A stretch of DNA of 64,000 bases from JANXQG01 sp963719885 (GTDB lineage Bacteria > Planctomycetota > Planctomycetia > Pirellulales > Thermoguttaceae): NCBI GenBank assembly GCA_963719885.1, contig CAVRDP010000024.1:1-64000 (forward strand), written 5' to 3'. The notes beneath the pieces are model-generated. The model did not search any database and was not told the DNA's origin. It was given only the letters and a program-made list of their open reading frames with translations. The position numbers and the translations under genes were made by a program. Below, piece by piece: positions 8,649-17,965 of the stretch (its first letter is position 1; each line of letters starts with the position of its first letter).

Positions 8649-9293
8649 GTGCTCATCGAACCCAAAATCCGCCTTCTCGTTGCCGATGACCACGAAATGG
8701 TCCGCGTCGGTGTAAAGGCCCTGCTGGCCGGCACAGAGATCAAGGTCGTGGCAGAAGCCACGACCAGCCAGGCTGCCGTCAAGCTCGCCCTGGAAAAGGA
8801 TGTCGATCTTGTGTTATTGGACGTCCGCATGCCCGATGGCGACGGACTGACTGCCCTGAGCCGCATCAAGCTCGACAAACCGAAGCTGCCGGTGCTGCTG
8901 TTTTCTGCATTTGACAACCCTGCCAGCCTTGCCCAAGCAATTGCCCTGGGTGCCAGCGGCTTCCTGCTGAAGGGTTGCAGCCGGGATGAGTTTTTGAATG
9001 CAATCCGAGTCGTGGCCGCGGGTGAGAATATGTGGAGCAGGAAAAGACGCCGCAGTGCGAGCCGTTCTCCGAAAGTACCAGGGCTTGCCGGTACGATTGA
9101 AGCTTCCTTGACCCAACGTGAGGGCGAGGTGCTGCGGCTGATCGTTCATGGCCTGAACAGCGAGCAGATTGCCGAAGAGTTGAATATCAGCTCCGAGACG
9201 GTCAAGCAGCACGTGCAGCACATTCTTCAGAAGATCGGCCTGGTGGATCGCACGCAGGCTGCCGTGTGGGCGGTCAGGAATGGCTTGGTGTGA
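8649..9293 (+). CDS. NarL/LuxR-type response regulator
   Basis: About 214 residues from a GTG at 8649 (an ATG at 8559 would overlap the preceding gene). The receiver domain has the acidic pair in LLVADDHEMVRVG, the phospho-acceptor Asp in DLVLLDVRMPDGDG, and the Lys in GFLLKGCSRDEFL. The C-terminal LuxR helix-turn-helix is LTQREGEVLRLIVHGL followed by EELNISSETVKQHVQHIL. It should act as a phosphorylation-dependent transcription factor. No histidine kinase is adjacent, so it is an orphan here. Confidence 0.9.
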   Translation: MLIEPKIRLLVADDHEMVRVGVKALLAGTEIKVVAEATTSQAAVKLALEKDVDLVLLDVRMPDGDGLTALSRIKLDKPKLPVLLFSAFDNPASLAQAIALGASGFLLKGCSRDEFLNAIRVVAAGENMWSRKRRRSASRSPKVPGLAGTIEASLTQREGEVLRLIVHGLNSEQIAEELNISSETVKQHVQHILQKIGLVDRTQAAVWAVRNGLV

Positions 9294-9306
9294 GGGCTAG
9301 GCTCGA

Positions 9307-9762
9307 TCATTCGGACTGGCCACCGAGGCCCATCTTCTCGCGAATGGCGTTTGCCAACTCGTCCGCGTCGTCGGTTCCCACGCGGATGATCTTGCGGCCC
9401 AGCGTCAGCTTCACGCAGGCGAAGCCCCAGATATTGTAGGTCCAGCCGCGGCCGGGCATGAAATGTATGCCCCACCCGTCAAGGATCGTGGTACGGCCGA
9501 CTTCGACGCCGGTGATGTCGGCGTAGCGGATGGTCTTATAGAGAAGCGGCAGCGGCCCGAAGCGGAGGGCCAAGTTATCGCCTTCGTCGCAGATCGTCAG
9601 GGAGCCGAACACCAGGCCGCAGAGGGCGAATATGGCGGCGGCCACCAACAAGATGACGACGACGGGCGGCTGATGGCTGCCAGCCGCGATGCCAAAAGTC
9701 AGCAGGGCGAGGGCGAACAAGATGTAGGACCAACGGCCATACTGCGTGTGGTTGTAGGTCAT
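9307..9762 (-). CDS. Membrane protein with PH-like soluble domain
   Basis: About 151 residues from the ATG at 9762 (MTYNHTQYGRWSY). Two transmembrane helices (about 11-55; YILFALALLTFGIAAG and VVVILLVAAAIFALCGLVFG) precede a beta-rich domain (LALRFGPLPLLYKTIRYADI to RVGTDDADELANAIREKMG) typical of bacterial PH-like domains that follow membrane anchors. Function unknown. Convergent with the response regulator. Confidence 0.7.
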   Translation of the reverse strand: MTYNHTQYGRWSYILFALALLTFGIAAGSHQPPVVVILLVAAAIFALCGLVFGSLTICDEGDNLALRFGPLPLLYKTIRYADITGVEVGRTTILDGWGIHFMPGRGWTYNIWGFACVKLTLGRKIIRVGTDDADELANAIREKMGLGGQSE

Positions 9763-9823
9763 GCCGTGATTGTAAGCGACGACGACTGAACGCACGAGTG
9801 GCCGACAAGCCGCCCGGTATCGC

Positions 9824-10192
9824 CTACGAAGCAGGCTTCGACTGAACTCCGGGGTTTACACCGCGGGCAAAAGCTTTATTGTTGGCGGCTCTGGCTGCGT
9901 CATTAGCCTGCCCATAGCAGACATCGAGCGCCATGCGGATCGCATCGCCGGCGATCGGCACAAGACGCGTGGCGATTTGCAAGACTTCGAGAGCGGCGCG
10001 ATGGTTCTCTGGATGCTTCACGAACTGGTCCCGCATGATTTCGGCGACCAGCCCAAAAGGTCCAATCTTGCCCAGCAAATCCAGGCTGTCGAGACAACGC
10101 AAGGCGTGCTGCGTCATTCCCAGCTCGTGATAGCCGACGGCGGACTTCAGCCGTTTCAGCACCCGTACGATCATGCCTGCGTTGGATTCCAT
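9824..10192 (-). CDS. Hypothetical helical protein, 122 residues
   Basis: The start at 10192 (MESNAGMIVRVLKRLKSAVG) is preceded by AAGGACACTACC, a plausible ribosome-binding region. A longer frame to 10297 has no such signal and an atypical N-terminus. The protein is mainly alpha-helical (LRCLDSLDLLGKIGPFGLVA, ALEVLQIATRLVPIAGDAIR) with no recognised domain or signal peptide. Its role is unknown. Confidence 0.6.
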   Translation of the reverse strand: MESNAGMIVRVLKRLKSAVGYHELGMTQHALRCLDSLDLLGKIGPFGLVAEIMRDQFVKHPENHRAALEVLQIATRLVPIAGDAIRMALDVCYGQANDAARAANNKAFARGVNPGVQSKPAS

Positions 10193-10511
10193 GGTAGTGT
10201 CCTTTCGATCACGAGAACCGCGTGCGGTGGTTACCTCCTCTGGCAGCCGTTTCGTCGCACCAGAGCAATGTGCAAATGCCGTGCCGGTTCCGACCACCGC
10301 AAGGCGTTCGTCGGGAAGCTATTGGCTTCAGCCAAGTCACTTCAATGGAAGCGATTTTCTGGTCGCGGCCACCGTCCCAAAATGCCCCGATGCGTCCCAT
10401 AACGCCACACCGCCAGGCGTTTACACCGGCCTGTGGAAATCGTATCGCCTTTGGGCTATGCTGTTCGGAATTGTCGCTTGAAACCGCCATCTCTGCCAAA
10501 AGGAGCCAACC

Positions 10512-11678
10512 ATGACTTGCGTGAAGTTCCTGACCGCTACTACGTTCGTCGCCTTCGTCGGTCTGACAGCCCACGGCCAACCGCCGGCCGAAAAGATTGC
10601 CACCGCTCTACAGCCGTTCGTCGAGAACCACACCATTGCTGGAGCCGTGACGCTCGTCGCCGACAAGGACAAAGTCCTCTGCATCGATACCGTGGGCTAC
10701 GCGGACGTAGCGGCGAAGAAGCCGATGCGACCGGACAACCTGTTTTGGGTCGCCTCGATGACCAAGCCGGTCACGGCTACGGCTGTGCTGATGCTCCAGG
10801 ACGAGGGCCTGCTTTCCGTAGACGATCCGGTGGCCGTGTATCTGCCGGAACTGGCCAAACTCAAGACGCCTACCGGAAAGCCGGCCAGACTGACGCTCCG
10901 GCACCTGTTGACCCACACGTCAGGTATGGGTGAAGTTACGCCGCGGGAGTCCAAGGCTGCCAGAAAACTAGCCGATCTGATTCCGCACTATGCCGAAAAA
11001 CCGTTGCAATTCGAGCCTGGAACAAAGTGGCAGTATTGCCAGTCTGGGATCAACTCGCTAGGAAGAATCGTGGAGGTGGTTTCCGGACAGTCGTTCCCGG
11101 AGTTCCTGCAAAAGCGGCTGTTCGATCCCCTGGGCATGAAAGATACGACCTTCTACCCGACCCAGGAGCAAATGACTCGCTTGGCGAAGTCCTACAAGGC
11201 GGCAGATGGCAAGCTCGAAGAAGTGACGATCTTCATTCTGGACGGCCACGACCCCGCAGCTCGTGACCGCTATCCGGCTGCCAACGGCGGATTATTCTCG
11301 ACGGTCCACGATTACGGTCGCTTCTGCCAGATGCTACTCAACCAGGGCTCGATCGGCGGCAGCGAGTATCTAACGCCCAAGTCCGTCAAGCTGATGAACA
11401 CAATCCAGACTAACGACCTGAAGACCGGCTTCACCGATGGAAACGGCTGGGCATTGGGCTGCTGCGTGGTCCGGAAGCCGGAAGGTGTTACTGCCGTCTT
11501 GTCGCCGGGCACGTTTGGGCACGGCGGTGCCTATGGCACGCAGGCGTGGATCGATCCGGTGAAGCAGTTGGTCTACGTGCTGATGGTCCAACGGTCGAAC
11601 TTCCCGAACTCAGATGCCTCGGATGTACGACGTGCGTTTCAAGAGGCGGCTGTGGCAACAGTGACAGGAAAACCTTGA
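10512..11678 (+). CDS. Exported serine hydrolase of the beta-lactamase/EstB (class C) superfamily
   Basis: 388 residues with a signal peptide (about 1-22, ending TAHGQ). The catalytic SxxK motif is VASMTKPVTA (S82, K85). The second motif position is YCQSGIN (Tyr plus Asn, in place of the usual YxN) and the third is HGGAYG in place of KTG. LTLRHLLTHTSGMG is the typical class C/esterase stretch. The HGG variant points to an esterase or D-aminopeptidase-type hydrolase more than a true beta-lactamase. The substrate is unknown. Confidence 0.85.
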   Translation: MTCVKFLTATTFVAFVGLTAHGQPPAEKIATALQPFVENHTIAGAVTLVADKDKVLCIDTVGYADVAAKKPMRPDNLFWVASMTKPVTATAVLMLQDEGLLSVDDPVAVYLPELAKLKTPTGKPARLTLRHLLTHTSGMGEVTPRESKAARKLADLIPHYAEKPLQFEPGTKWQYCQSGINSLGRIVEVVSGQSFPEFLQKRLFDPLGMKDTTFYPTQEQMTRLAKSYKAADGKLEEVTIFILDGHDPAARDRYPAANGGLFSTVHDYGRFCQMLLNQGSIGGSEYLTPKSVKLMNTIQTNDLKTGFTDGNGWALGCCVVRKPEGVTAVLSPGTFGHGGAYGTQAWIDPVKQLVYVLMVQRSNFPNSDASDVRRAFQEAAVATVTGKP

Positions 11679-12393
11679 CGCTCGGCCTACTTGCCGCGGA
11701 TCACAAGAACCGAGCCTCGTACATCTTGGGATCGGTCCACAGGCACGGGTTTGCTGCGGGTGGCCAGATCGAGCAGTTGAAGTTGCAGTGAGGTAAGGTT
11801 GGCCGGCTTCTCGACCGGCGTTGTGGACGTTTGACCCGAAAAATGTCCCGAAAAAGCAGCGGGAGTAGACTACACCTGCACCCGGCTGTCGGTAGGGTGT
11901 CGATAGGGGTCGCTAGCGAGATAATGATTGAGCAGCTAAGTCGCGAGACAGCTTAGATTTGCCGCGATTTCCCGAGGTTTTCTGCAAATTTCTGCGGAGG
12001 GCAAAGTGATTTTTCCAGTGTGGCCGCTAGCCATTCGCTTACCCTCCTAAGTCGTTTTCTGGTAAATACTTACAACCGGCTTTTCTGAGACGATTACCCC
12101 AGAGAAGTCGATAGGACGCGCGAAAAACAGCAAATACCAGACTTGTAAGTGTAACAAAAAAAACGGCTGTGACAACCGACCAAGTACTTGCCTGTGGGAC
12201 AATCCTCGATGTGGCGGGGGCGACAAGATTTACCAAGGCCGGAAACTCGATCGGTTGCGGTAGGGACCGGGACCGCCCATCGCACCGCCGGCCAACACAC
12301 ACGCCAAGCTATAATGGACAAGAGCAATCCGACACCCAGCGGACAGCAATTCACAGCCAACAGACATCCTTATCCTGGGGGAGGGTAAGCCCG
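11679..12393. other. Intergenic stretch, no convincing gene
   Basis: About 700 bases without a recognisable gene. One minus-strand frame at 12039-12302 (87 residues) contains a hydrophobic segment (VVTAVFFVTLTSLVFAVF) and an ordinary C-terminus, and might be a small membrane protein, but it has no family match that I can name. Short hairpin-like sequences such as CGACCGGCG near 11810 are not distinctive. Confidence 0.4.
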
Positions 12394-12648
12394 ATGAGCC
12401 AAGAACAACTGAGGTTGAAGGCAGCGAGAGAAGAAGGCGTTGCGTGGAAGAAGTGGGGGCCCTACCTGAGCGAGCGTCAGTGGGGCTCGTCGTGGGTCGG
12501 ATGGTGGTTTCGCAGAAGGCAAGGCACTCTGGACGAGGAGTTGCGCCAAGACTTCGGCTTTATCCTGGCTGCTACGCTGACACTGCTCGGGCTTATTATC
12601 GGAATCAGCTTTTCAATGGCCACAAGCCGCTACGCTCAGGAGCAGTGA
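12394..12648 (+). pseudogene. Chimeric remnant: glucosidase-type N-terminus joined to a DUF4239 fragment
   Basis: 84 residues from an ATG at 12394 preceded by GGGGGAGGG. Residues about 1-31 (QEQLRLKAAREEGVAWKKWG then PYLSERQWG) resemble the conserved N-terminus of MGH1-type glucosidase-like proteins. From about residue 32 the sequence switches to LDEELRQDFGFILAATLTLL and GLIIGISFSMATSRYAQEQ, the start of a DUF4239 (bestrophin-like) membrane domain, then stops. Both parents normally continue for hundreds of residues. A deletion fusing two genes is the simplest explanation. The stop is 1 base before the GH13 start. Confidence 0.6.
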
Positions 12649-12649
12649 C

Positions 12650-14135
12650 ATGAAAACGTGGCCTAATCATCCCGTCATCTACGAAATCAACACCTGGGTG
12701 TGGCTGGCTGAGTTGAGCCGGAAATACCAACGGCCTGTGAACCTCGCCACGGTTCCTGAGCCAGAATGGAAAGCGATTGCCTCCTACGGCTTTGACGCCG
12801 TGTGGTTCATGGGAGTTTGGGAGCGGAGCCCTGCCGGGATTGAAATCGCCATGCGGAACAAGGGCCTCCTGGAGGATTTCCGCCGGGCCCTCCCTGACTT
12901 TTCGGCGGCGGATAATGTTGGCTCGCCCTATTGCGTTCGCCGTTATGTCGTTGATGGCCGCCTCGGGGGTTCCGCGGGGCTCGCGGCTGCCCGCGAAGTG
13001 CTCGCGAAGCAAGGCACGCGGCTGATTCTCGATTTCGTGCCCAACCACGTGGCCCCGGACCATCCCTGGGCGTCCACGCATCCCGAGTATTTCATTCAGG
13101 TTGACGACGAGGACCTGCGCAAAGACCCCGCATCCTTCATTGCTGTCGGGGGAAAAGTTCTTGCCTGTGGCCGGGATCCATACTTTCCGGCTTGGCCCGA
13201 CGTGCTCCAGCTCAACGCCTACAATCCGGGACTGCGGCGCGCAATCGCGGAGACGGTGCAGCAGATCGCCGAGCAGTGCGACGGTGTGCGGTGCGACATG
13301 GCCATGCTGATGATGAGCGACGTCTTCGAGCGTACTTGGGGATCACGGGCCGGAGCCCGCCCCGCCGAGGACTATTGGCCGTCTCTTATCCCCGCGGTGC
13401 GGTCGCGCCACCCGGAGTTCCGGTTCCTGGCCGAGGCCTACTGGGATTTGGAGTGGTGCTCTCAGCAGCAGGGATTCGACTACTGTTACGATAAGAAACT
13501 GTACGACCGGATGGAGCACGAGGATGCCGAAAACGTGCGACTGCATCTGCTGGCTGATATGGCCTATCAACAAGGGCTTGTCCGCTTTTTGGAGAACCAC
13601 GACGAGCCACGGGCGGCGGCGACTTTTGGCGAAGTGAAGTCTCGGGCCGCCGCAGTAACGGTGCTCACCCTCCCCGGCGCCAAACTCCTCCACGAGGGGC
13701 AGTTCGAGGGTCGAATGGTACGACTCCCGGTCTTCCTTAGCCGCCGCCCGGACGAGTCGCCGGATCAGGACCTGCAAGCATTCTATCAGCGTCTACTCAC
13801 GGAGACGGCAAGAGACGTCTTTCGGAACGGTCGGTGGCGGCTCTGCGATTGCAACGGCTGGCCGGACAACCCAGAGCCACCTGAACATCGTGTCCTGGTG
13901 CTGGGAGTTGGGCGTTGAACGCTATCTCATTGCGGTCAATTTTTCGGGCACCCCGTCCCAAGCCGTCATCCGCATGCCCTGGGAGGATCTACGGGGCAGG
14001 GCTTGGCGGCTTTCCGAGCTGTTGTCTGTCGAATCCTACGAGCGTGGCGGCGACGAGATTGCCGACTCAGGGCTCTTTGTGTCCCTCGGGCCGTGGCGGT
14101 GGCATTTCTTCCAGATCGAAAAGGAACGATCATGA
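12650..14135 (+). pseudogene. GH13 alpha-amylase-family protein with a frameshift near 13875
   Basis: The first 422 residues carry the four GH13 motifs: region I LDFVPNHVAPDHP, region II DGVRCDMAML (nucleophile Asp), region III FRFLAEAYWD (acid/base Glu) and region IV RFLENHDEPRAA (third Asp). The frame then ends at 13918. The natural C-terminal beta domain continues in the next frame as SHLNIVSWCWELGVERYLI to LGPWRWHFFQIEKERS, ending at 14135. One base gained or lost near CCCAGAGCCAC (about 13870-13880) explains this. The catalytic part is intact. It could be a sequencing indel. The ATG of the next gene overlaps its stop (ATGA). Confidence 0.8.
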
Positions 14136-14473
14136 GCAAGTGGACCGGCTGGTGGGAGCAACGCGGCCTGGGACGCCGCATGATGCACAATCTCGTGCTC
14201 GACGTCGCCGCGAACGGTGTCGTCACGGGCGGCGGCGACGACTGTATCGGCGCGTTCACCTTTGAGGGCCAGTTTCGGACCGATGGAACGGTTTCGCTCA
14301 TCAAGCAGTACATCGGCCGCCATCGGGTCAGCTACGAGGGCCACAATTCCGGCGAGGGCATCTTTGGCACCTGGTGCATCTCAGGCTTCTGGACAGGCAA
14401 GTTCGCCCTTCGCCCCCTAGCCGACAGCGTGGTCGCTTGTGACGAGATTCAAGAGTTGGCGCCGTTACGATGA
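14132..14473 (+). CDS. Hypothetical beta-rich protein coupled to the GH13 gene
   Basis: 113 residues. Its ATG overlaps the stop of the GH13 frame, indicating translational coupling. It is rich in Gly-containing beta strands (GGDDCIGAFTFEGQF, GRHRVSYEGHNSGEGIFG, GFWTGKFALRPL), suggesting a small beta barrel. No catalytic motif is visible. Linkage to GH13 suggests an accessory role in carbohydrate handling, which is inference. It overlaps the convergent hydrolase gene by 25 bases. Confidence 0.65.
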   Translation: MSKWTGWWEQRGLGRRMMHNLVLDVAANGVVTGGGDDCIGAFTFEGQFRTDGTVSLIKQYIGRHRVSYEGHNSGEGIFGTWCISGFWTGKFALRPLADSVVACDEIQELAPLR

Positions 14474-15345
14474 GCGGAGAGGATAGCAGAAGCCCGCAGG
14501 TCTGTGGAGTTCTCTTGCAAGATCGGCGCGATCGTTTCTGCCGCGAAGACACGATGCACGCAACCGAAGTGGCCCCCGAGATTAAACTGCGAGATCATTC
14601 CCGGACGATAGGGGATCTGGCGCAATTGGCGTTCGGCGGTTGGACTCGGGGCGGTGCAATGTGCGAAGCCGATACATCCGGAAGCGGGCCAGTGCACGCC
14701 GTCAAAGGAGCCAAACAGCAACGTTCCTAGGCCGAGAAACCACACGTCGCCCGCTGAGTAAAAGTTCCAAATCCCCCGTTCCGTCCGCTGCAAAGCGGCG
14801 TCGCAGGCGTAACGCGATGAGATTGCCGGGGCGAGCAGCACAAGCCCGGTCAACGATTGTTCGGCCGATAAGAACTCGGCCGTCAGCAGCGACATCGCCC
14901 CACCGGCGGAGTGCCCGATCAGCCACACGGGACGTCCCGGATATTGCCGGCGGTACTCGATCACACGACTGGCGATCTGGCGGGCGATCCGCCGATTCCG
15001 CTCCCACGCGCGCAGATGATAGATCGCCAGCAGAAAACAGCGGGTGGTCCAGTCCACAATCTCCATGGCGTACGGCAGTCCCGCATCGAGCAGGCCGGCC
15101 ATCAGCGAGATGTTCAGAAAGCTGCGGCCTTCCATGCCAGGCAGTATCAACACTAGCCCGCGATCAAGACGTTTCGGTTCCATTCGCTTGATCAATCGCC
15201 CGCCGCAAAGTTGCCCAAGCGGCAAGACCAGGAAGCTCAACGTACAGACGAGGCCACGCCACAAACGACGCAACGTTGATTTCACGGCAGCGGGCGGTGT
15301 TGTGGTCGTAGGGTCTGCCACGGCGGACGTTTCTTGCAAACTCAT
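14449..15345 (-). CDS. Alpha/beta-hydrolase fold protein
   Basis: 298 residues from the ATG at 15345 (an ATG at 15387 is possible). A hydrophobic segment follows the N-terminus (GLVCTLSFLVLPLGQLCGG). LVLILPGMEGRSF is the oxyanion region, and the nucleophile elbow is WLIGHSAGGAMS (G-x-S-x-G). A His in GGHFGCVHR near the C-terminus may complete the triad. Likely a membrane-associated esterase or lipase; the substrate is unknown. Confidence 0.75.
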   Translation of the reverse strand: MSLQETSAVADPTTTTPPAAVKSTLRRLWRGLVCTLSFLVLPLGQLCGGRLIKRMEPKRLDRGLVLILPGMEGRSFLNISLMAGLLDAGLPYAMEIVDWTTRCFLLAIYHLRAWERNRRIARQIASRVIEYRRQYPGRPVWLIGHSAGGAMSLLTAEFLSAEQSLTGLVLLAPAISSRYACDAALQRTERGIWNFYSAGDVWFLGLGTLLFGSFDGVHWPASGCIGFAHCTAPSPTAERQLRQIPYRPGMISQFNLGGHFGCVHRVFAAETIAPILQENSTDLRASAILSAHRNGANS

Positions 15346-15631
15346 GCCCAGACTAACGATAGGACTCTTAATCGTCGCACAACGCACATGATCATCCCTA
15401 GAAGGTGGAATCGCAGAAGCAGCCGCGCAGCAGATGTTGGCGCCTCTGCTTGGACCAACGGCCTATAATCATCTTTGCCGCCGGCATGGTCGCCGTCAAC
15501 CGGTTATGCCGCTGCTGGGACAGCCGATCTCTGGAACCATTTCTCGCTGCCAAACGTCCAACTTCGGGCCCAGTGGCACACCGGCCGGCCCTGAAGTACG
15601 ATAGGAATAGCTCTGTCGGCGGAGAAATCGG

Positions 15632-16030
15632 ATGGTCCAGTGGTTTACGTACTTCATTCCCTGCGTCCTGGGACTGTTTTCCCTGATTGCAGTTCGGTCT
15701 CTACTGGCACGCGGAGTTGGTCGTTGGTGGTGGGGTACGCTCCTCGGCTCCGTTTTGGTCGCGGTTGCCTTGGGTGCGTGGTTCACCTTCTTCTTCGAGG
15801 TCGTCACGCGTTCAGGCGTTCGTTGCATCGGCTTTCCATTTGCTTGGAAGCTGTTTGTAAGATTTCCCGGCGGCCATGGAGCGGAATGGACACGGTGGAG
15901 AACATTCGCGGATTTCGCCGCCTTGGACATGGTTCTGTTTGCGTCCCTTTCCGTATATCCGGTGTGGCTGGCCAACACGTTGTGGCGATTCATGCTGGCA
16001 CGAAGCAAAAAGGGCCAAGGCAAGAGTTAG
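15632..16030 (+). CDS. Small integral membrane protein
   Basis: 132 residues with three or four hydrophobic segments (FTYFIPCVLGLFSLIAVRSL, GTLLGSVLVAVALGAWFTFF, DMVLFASLSVYPVWLANTLW) and a basic tail (ARSKKGQGKS). No family recognised. It ends about 140 bp before the paralogue gene at 16173, whose duplicated upstream region begins immediately after this stop. Confidence 0.6.
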   Translation: MVQWFTYFIPCVLGLFSLIAVRSLLARGVGRWWWGTLLGSVLVAVALGAWFTFFFEVVTRSGVRCIGFPFAWKLFVRFPGGHGAEWTRWRTFADFAALDMVLFASLSVYPVWLANTLWRFMLARSKKGQGKS

Positions 16031-16105
16031 ACGGCTACCTGCCCGCTTTTCCGGCATATCCGGTACCGTTGTCATCGAATGGGGCCTTTGGGCTTGCCTT
16101 GCGGG

Positions 16106-16133
16106 TTGTTTCGCCGATTCTGCGGGCAATAAT
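16106..16133 (+). promoter_or_regulatory. Candidate promoter, duplicate of the one at 7946
   Basis: TTGTTT and CAATAAT are separated by the same spacer as upstream of the paralogue at 8012. The block from about 16041 to the ATG at 16173 is roughly 80% identical to about 7881-8011, so gene and promoter were duplicated together. Confidence 0.5.
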
Positions 16134-16172
16134 TGTGCATCCAGTTGGTAACCCAGAATCGGAGATAGAAAA

Positions 16173-16595
16173 ATGGCGAAGAAGACGTATCGAGGCGAGA
16201 AGACGGCGGCCGTCAGTGAATACCTGGACGCCCATCCGGGAGCCGGTCCCAAGGAAATCGTCGAGGCATTGGCCAAGCAGCATATCAAGATTACAACGGC
16301 CCACGTGAGCAACATCAAGGGCAAGCTCAAGAAGGCTGGCAACGGGAAGAGGGCAGCCAAGCCCGCTCCCGAAGCGGCACCGGCGCCGGCACTGGTCGCG
16401 AAGCCCGCAACCAATGGCGGCACAATCACGCTGGAGCAGGTCAAGCAGGTGGCCCAGGCCATCAAGACGCTCGGCGGCTACCAGCGTATGACCGAGGTGC
16501 TGGCGGTCATCAAAGACTTGGGCGGCGTGAAGAAATTCAAGGACTTGGCGGAAGCCATGACGGTCACGAGCATCGACGACGACATTCCGTTCTGA
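16173..16595 (+). CDS. Winged-helix-like protein, paralogue of the gene at 8012 without zinc ribbon
   Basis: 140 residues. The N-terminal module (AVSEYLDAHPGAGPKEIVEA, then ITTAHVSNIKGKLKK) aligns with residues about 60-105 of the protein at 8012. An Ala/Pro-rich linker follows, and the C-terminus (MTEVLAVIKDLGGVKKFKDL then AEAMTVTSIDDDIPF) is nearly identical to that of its paralogue. Both start MAKK. The missing zinc ribbon is the main difference. Probably DNA-binding; the target is unknown. Confidence 0.7.
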   Translation: MAKKTYRGEKTAAVSEYLDAHPGAGPKEIVEALAKQHIKITTAHVSNIKGKLKKAGNGKRAAKPAPEAAPAPALVAKPATNGGTITLEQVKQVAQAIKTLGGYQRMTEVLAVIKDLGGVKKFKDLAEAMTVTSIDDDIPF

Positions 16596-16847
16596 CTGTT
16601 CGCCGGGCCAAGGAAGCCGAGATAGCGTGTCATTCTGTCGAAACCAATACGTCAGAAACGGGCTGAGAACGAGAAAGCCGAGGATTACGCCCGGATGCGT
16701 TGGTGGGAGACGGGGCAAACGACTGCTAGGAATGAAGAGGTAGAGTTGATTTCCGTTTGCCCAGGCCATGCCGACGATGGCCAGACAAAGGCAAAAAAGG
16801 CCGAGCAGCAGGGCTAGTTGACGGACGGGCATAAGCGTTTTTCTGTT

Positions 16848-17822
16848 TTAGCAGAACCAACTTGACTGCGGCCCATTGATACGCCGCCATTCCGTCGCCT
16901 CAAACAACCTCGACATCGTTTCTTCGATGTATTGGCAGTCGAGGAGGACGGCCTGTGGCACGACGAAGTGGTATTTCGCAATTCCTTGGCCATAAAGACG
17001 CACGGGCACTCTGATCTCGTAAGATGGTTCGTCAACCGCTGCGCTGCGAAACTCAAAGATGCTCCAAAAGCCGCCTGGAATTCGGAAAGTTCCCGTAATG
17101 AAGTCTGGGCCGCTCCCGTCTCGATCATAACTAATTTCAAAGTCGCGGCCAAGGCAGTTCGCCAGCGGCACAACCTCTCCGATTGGCACCAGACGGGACT
17201 CCTCAATGCAGTTATAGGCGTTGGGTTGGGGGAAGTGGACGACATAGAGCCAACCCGACGTACCGAAGCGGCTCTTCTCAACGAAACAAGACGTGCGCCA
17301 GATGATAATCCCATGTTCCCCAAGGATTCCGCCGTCGCCCGGATCGGGTTCCGGCCTCTCGATCACCACGACCTCTTGTAGAGGCGAGGACATGGGCGGC
17401 GGATGGGAAGAATGCGTTAACTGGAAGGACTTGAGGCCCTGTTCCAATGCTTCTGCTTCGATCCCGCCGAGTTCTTGGCGACGTGCTTCAGCCTCTTGGA
17501 CAACTTCGGAAACCATCTGCCGTAGTTCAGGATGATCCGACCAAAAGGACGGCTTGATTCCCAGTACGGCATTCAACAAATCGCCTTGATAGAAGTCTCC
17601 TTCGGCGAAAGGATCGTCTCCTAACCGCTCAATCGCCATCGGCAGGAGCCATTCCACGGCGATGTTCTGCCCGATGGTAATCCTCAAGTCCTCGACGGTG
17701 AACTCTTCCAGCGGCTTGTAGCGAAGCGCGTGGATCGTTGTAACAAGGTGTGAGTCGAAATTCGGAGGTCCCCAATCCTTGCCCTCCAATTCGGTCAGCG
17801 TTTTTCGGCGGTCGATCTCCAT
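16848..17822 (-). CDS. Orphan CdiI-type immunity domain fused to a C-terminal domain of unknown function
   Basis: 324 residues from the ATG at 17822 (a second ATG lies at 17843). Residues about 1-110 (RKTLTELEGKDWGPPNFDSH, FTVEDLRITIGQNIAVEWLL, GDDPFAEGDFYQGDLLNAVL) match the contact-dependent growth inhibition immunity protein family CdiI_2, which neutralises CDI toxins. About residues 160-324 (GILGEHGIIIWRTSCFVEKS to the C-terminus) form a separate beta-rich domain that I do not recognise. No CdiA, CdiB or toxin gene is nearby. Immunity orphans like this usually accumulate as protection against neighbours' toxins. Confidence 0.7.
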   Translation of the reverse strand: MEIDRRKTLTELEGKDWGPPNFDSHLVTTIHALRYKPLEEFTVEDLRITIGQNIAVEWLLPMAIERLGDDPFAEGDFYQGDLLNAVLGIKPSFWSDHPELRQMVSEVVQEAEARRQELGGIEAEALEQGLKSFQLTHSSHPPPMSSPLQEVVVIERPEPDPGDGGILGEHGIIIWRTSCFVEKSRFGTSGWLYVVHFPQPNAYNCIEESRLVPIGEVVPLANCLGRDFEISYDRDGSGPDFITGTFRIPGGFWSIFEFRSAAVDEPSYEIRVPVRLYGQGIAKYHFVVPQAVLLDCQYIEETMSRLFEATEWRRINGPQSSWFC

Positions 17823-17965
17823 GTCGTCCTCGGCTGCAAGCACTCGATTGAAGCGAACCGCTCCAGGCGAAACATCATTTTATCCTTTTAGCGCCTCTGT
17901 TGGAATCAAGATGAAAAAGTCCTTCCTCGCGAAGCGAGGTAGTGCTCTTCCATTCCAGTCCGACT

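Noticed and set aside
16035..16832. A minus-strand frame of 265 codons starting with a plausible signal or membrane segment (QLALLLGLFCLCLAIVGMAW).
   Set aside because: Most of it is antisense to the paralogue gene at 16173. The first 70 codons might be a real small membrane protein, but there is no stop to define it.
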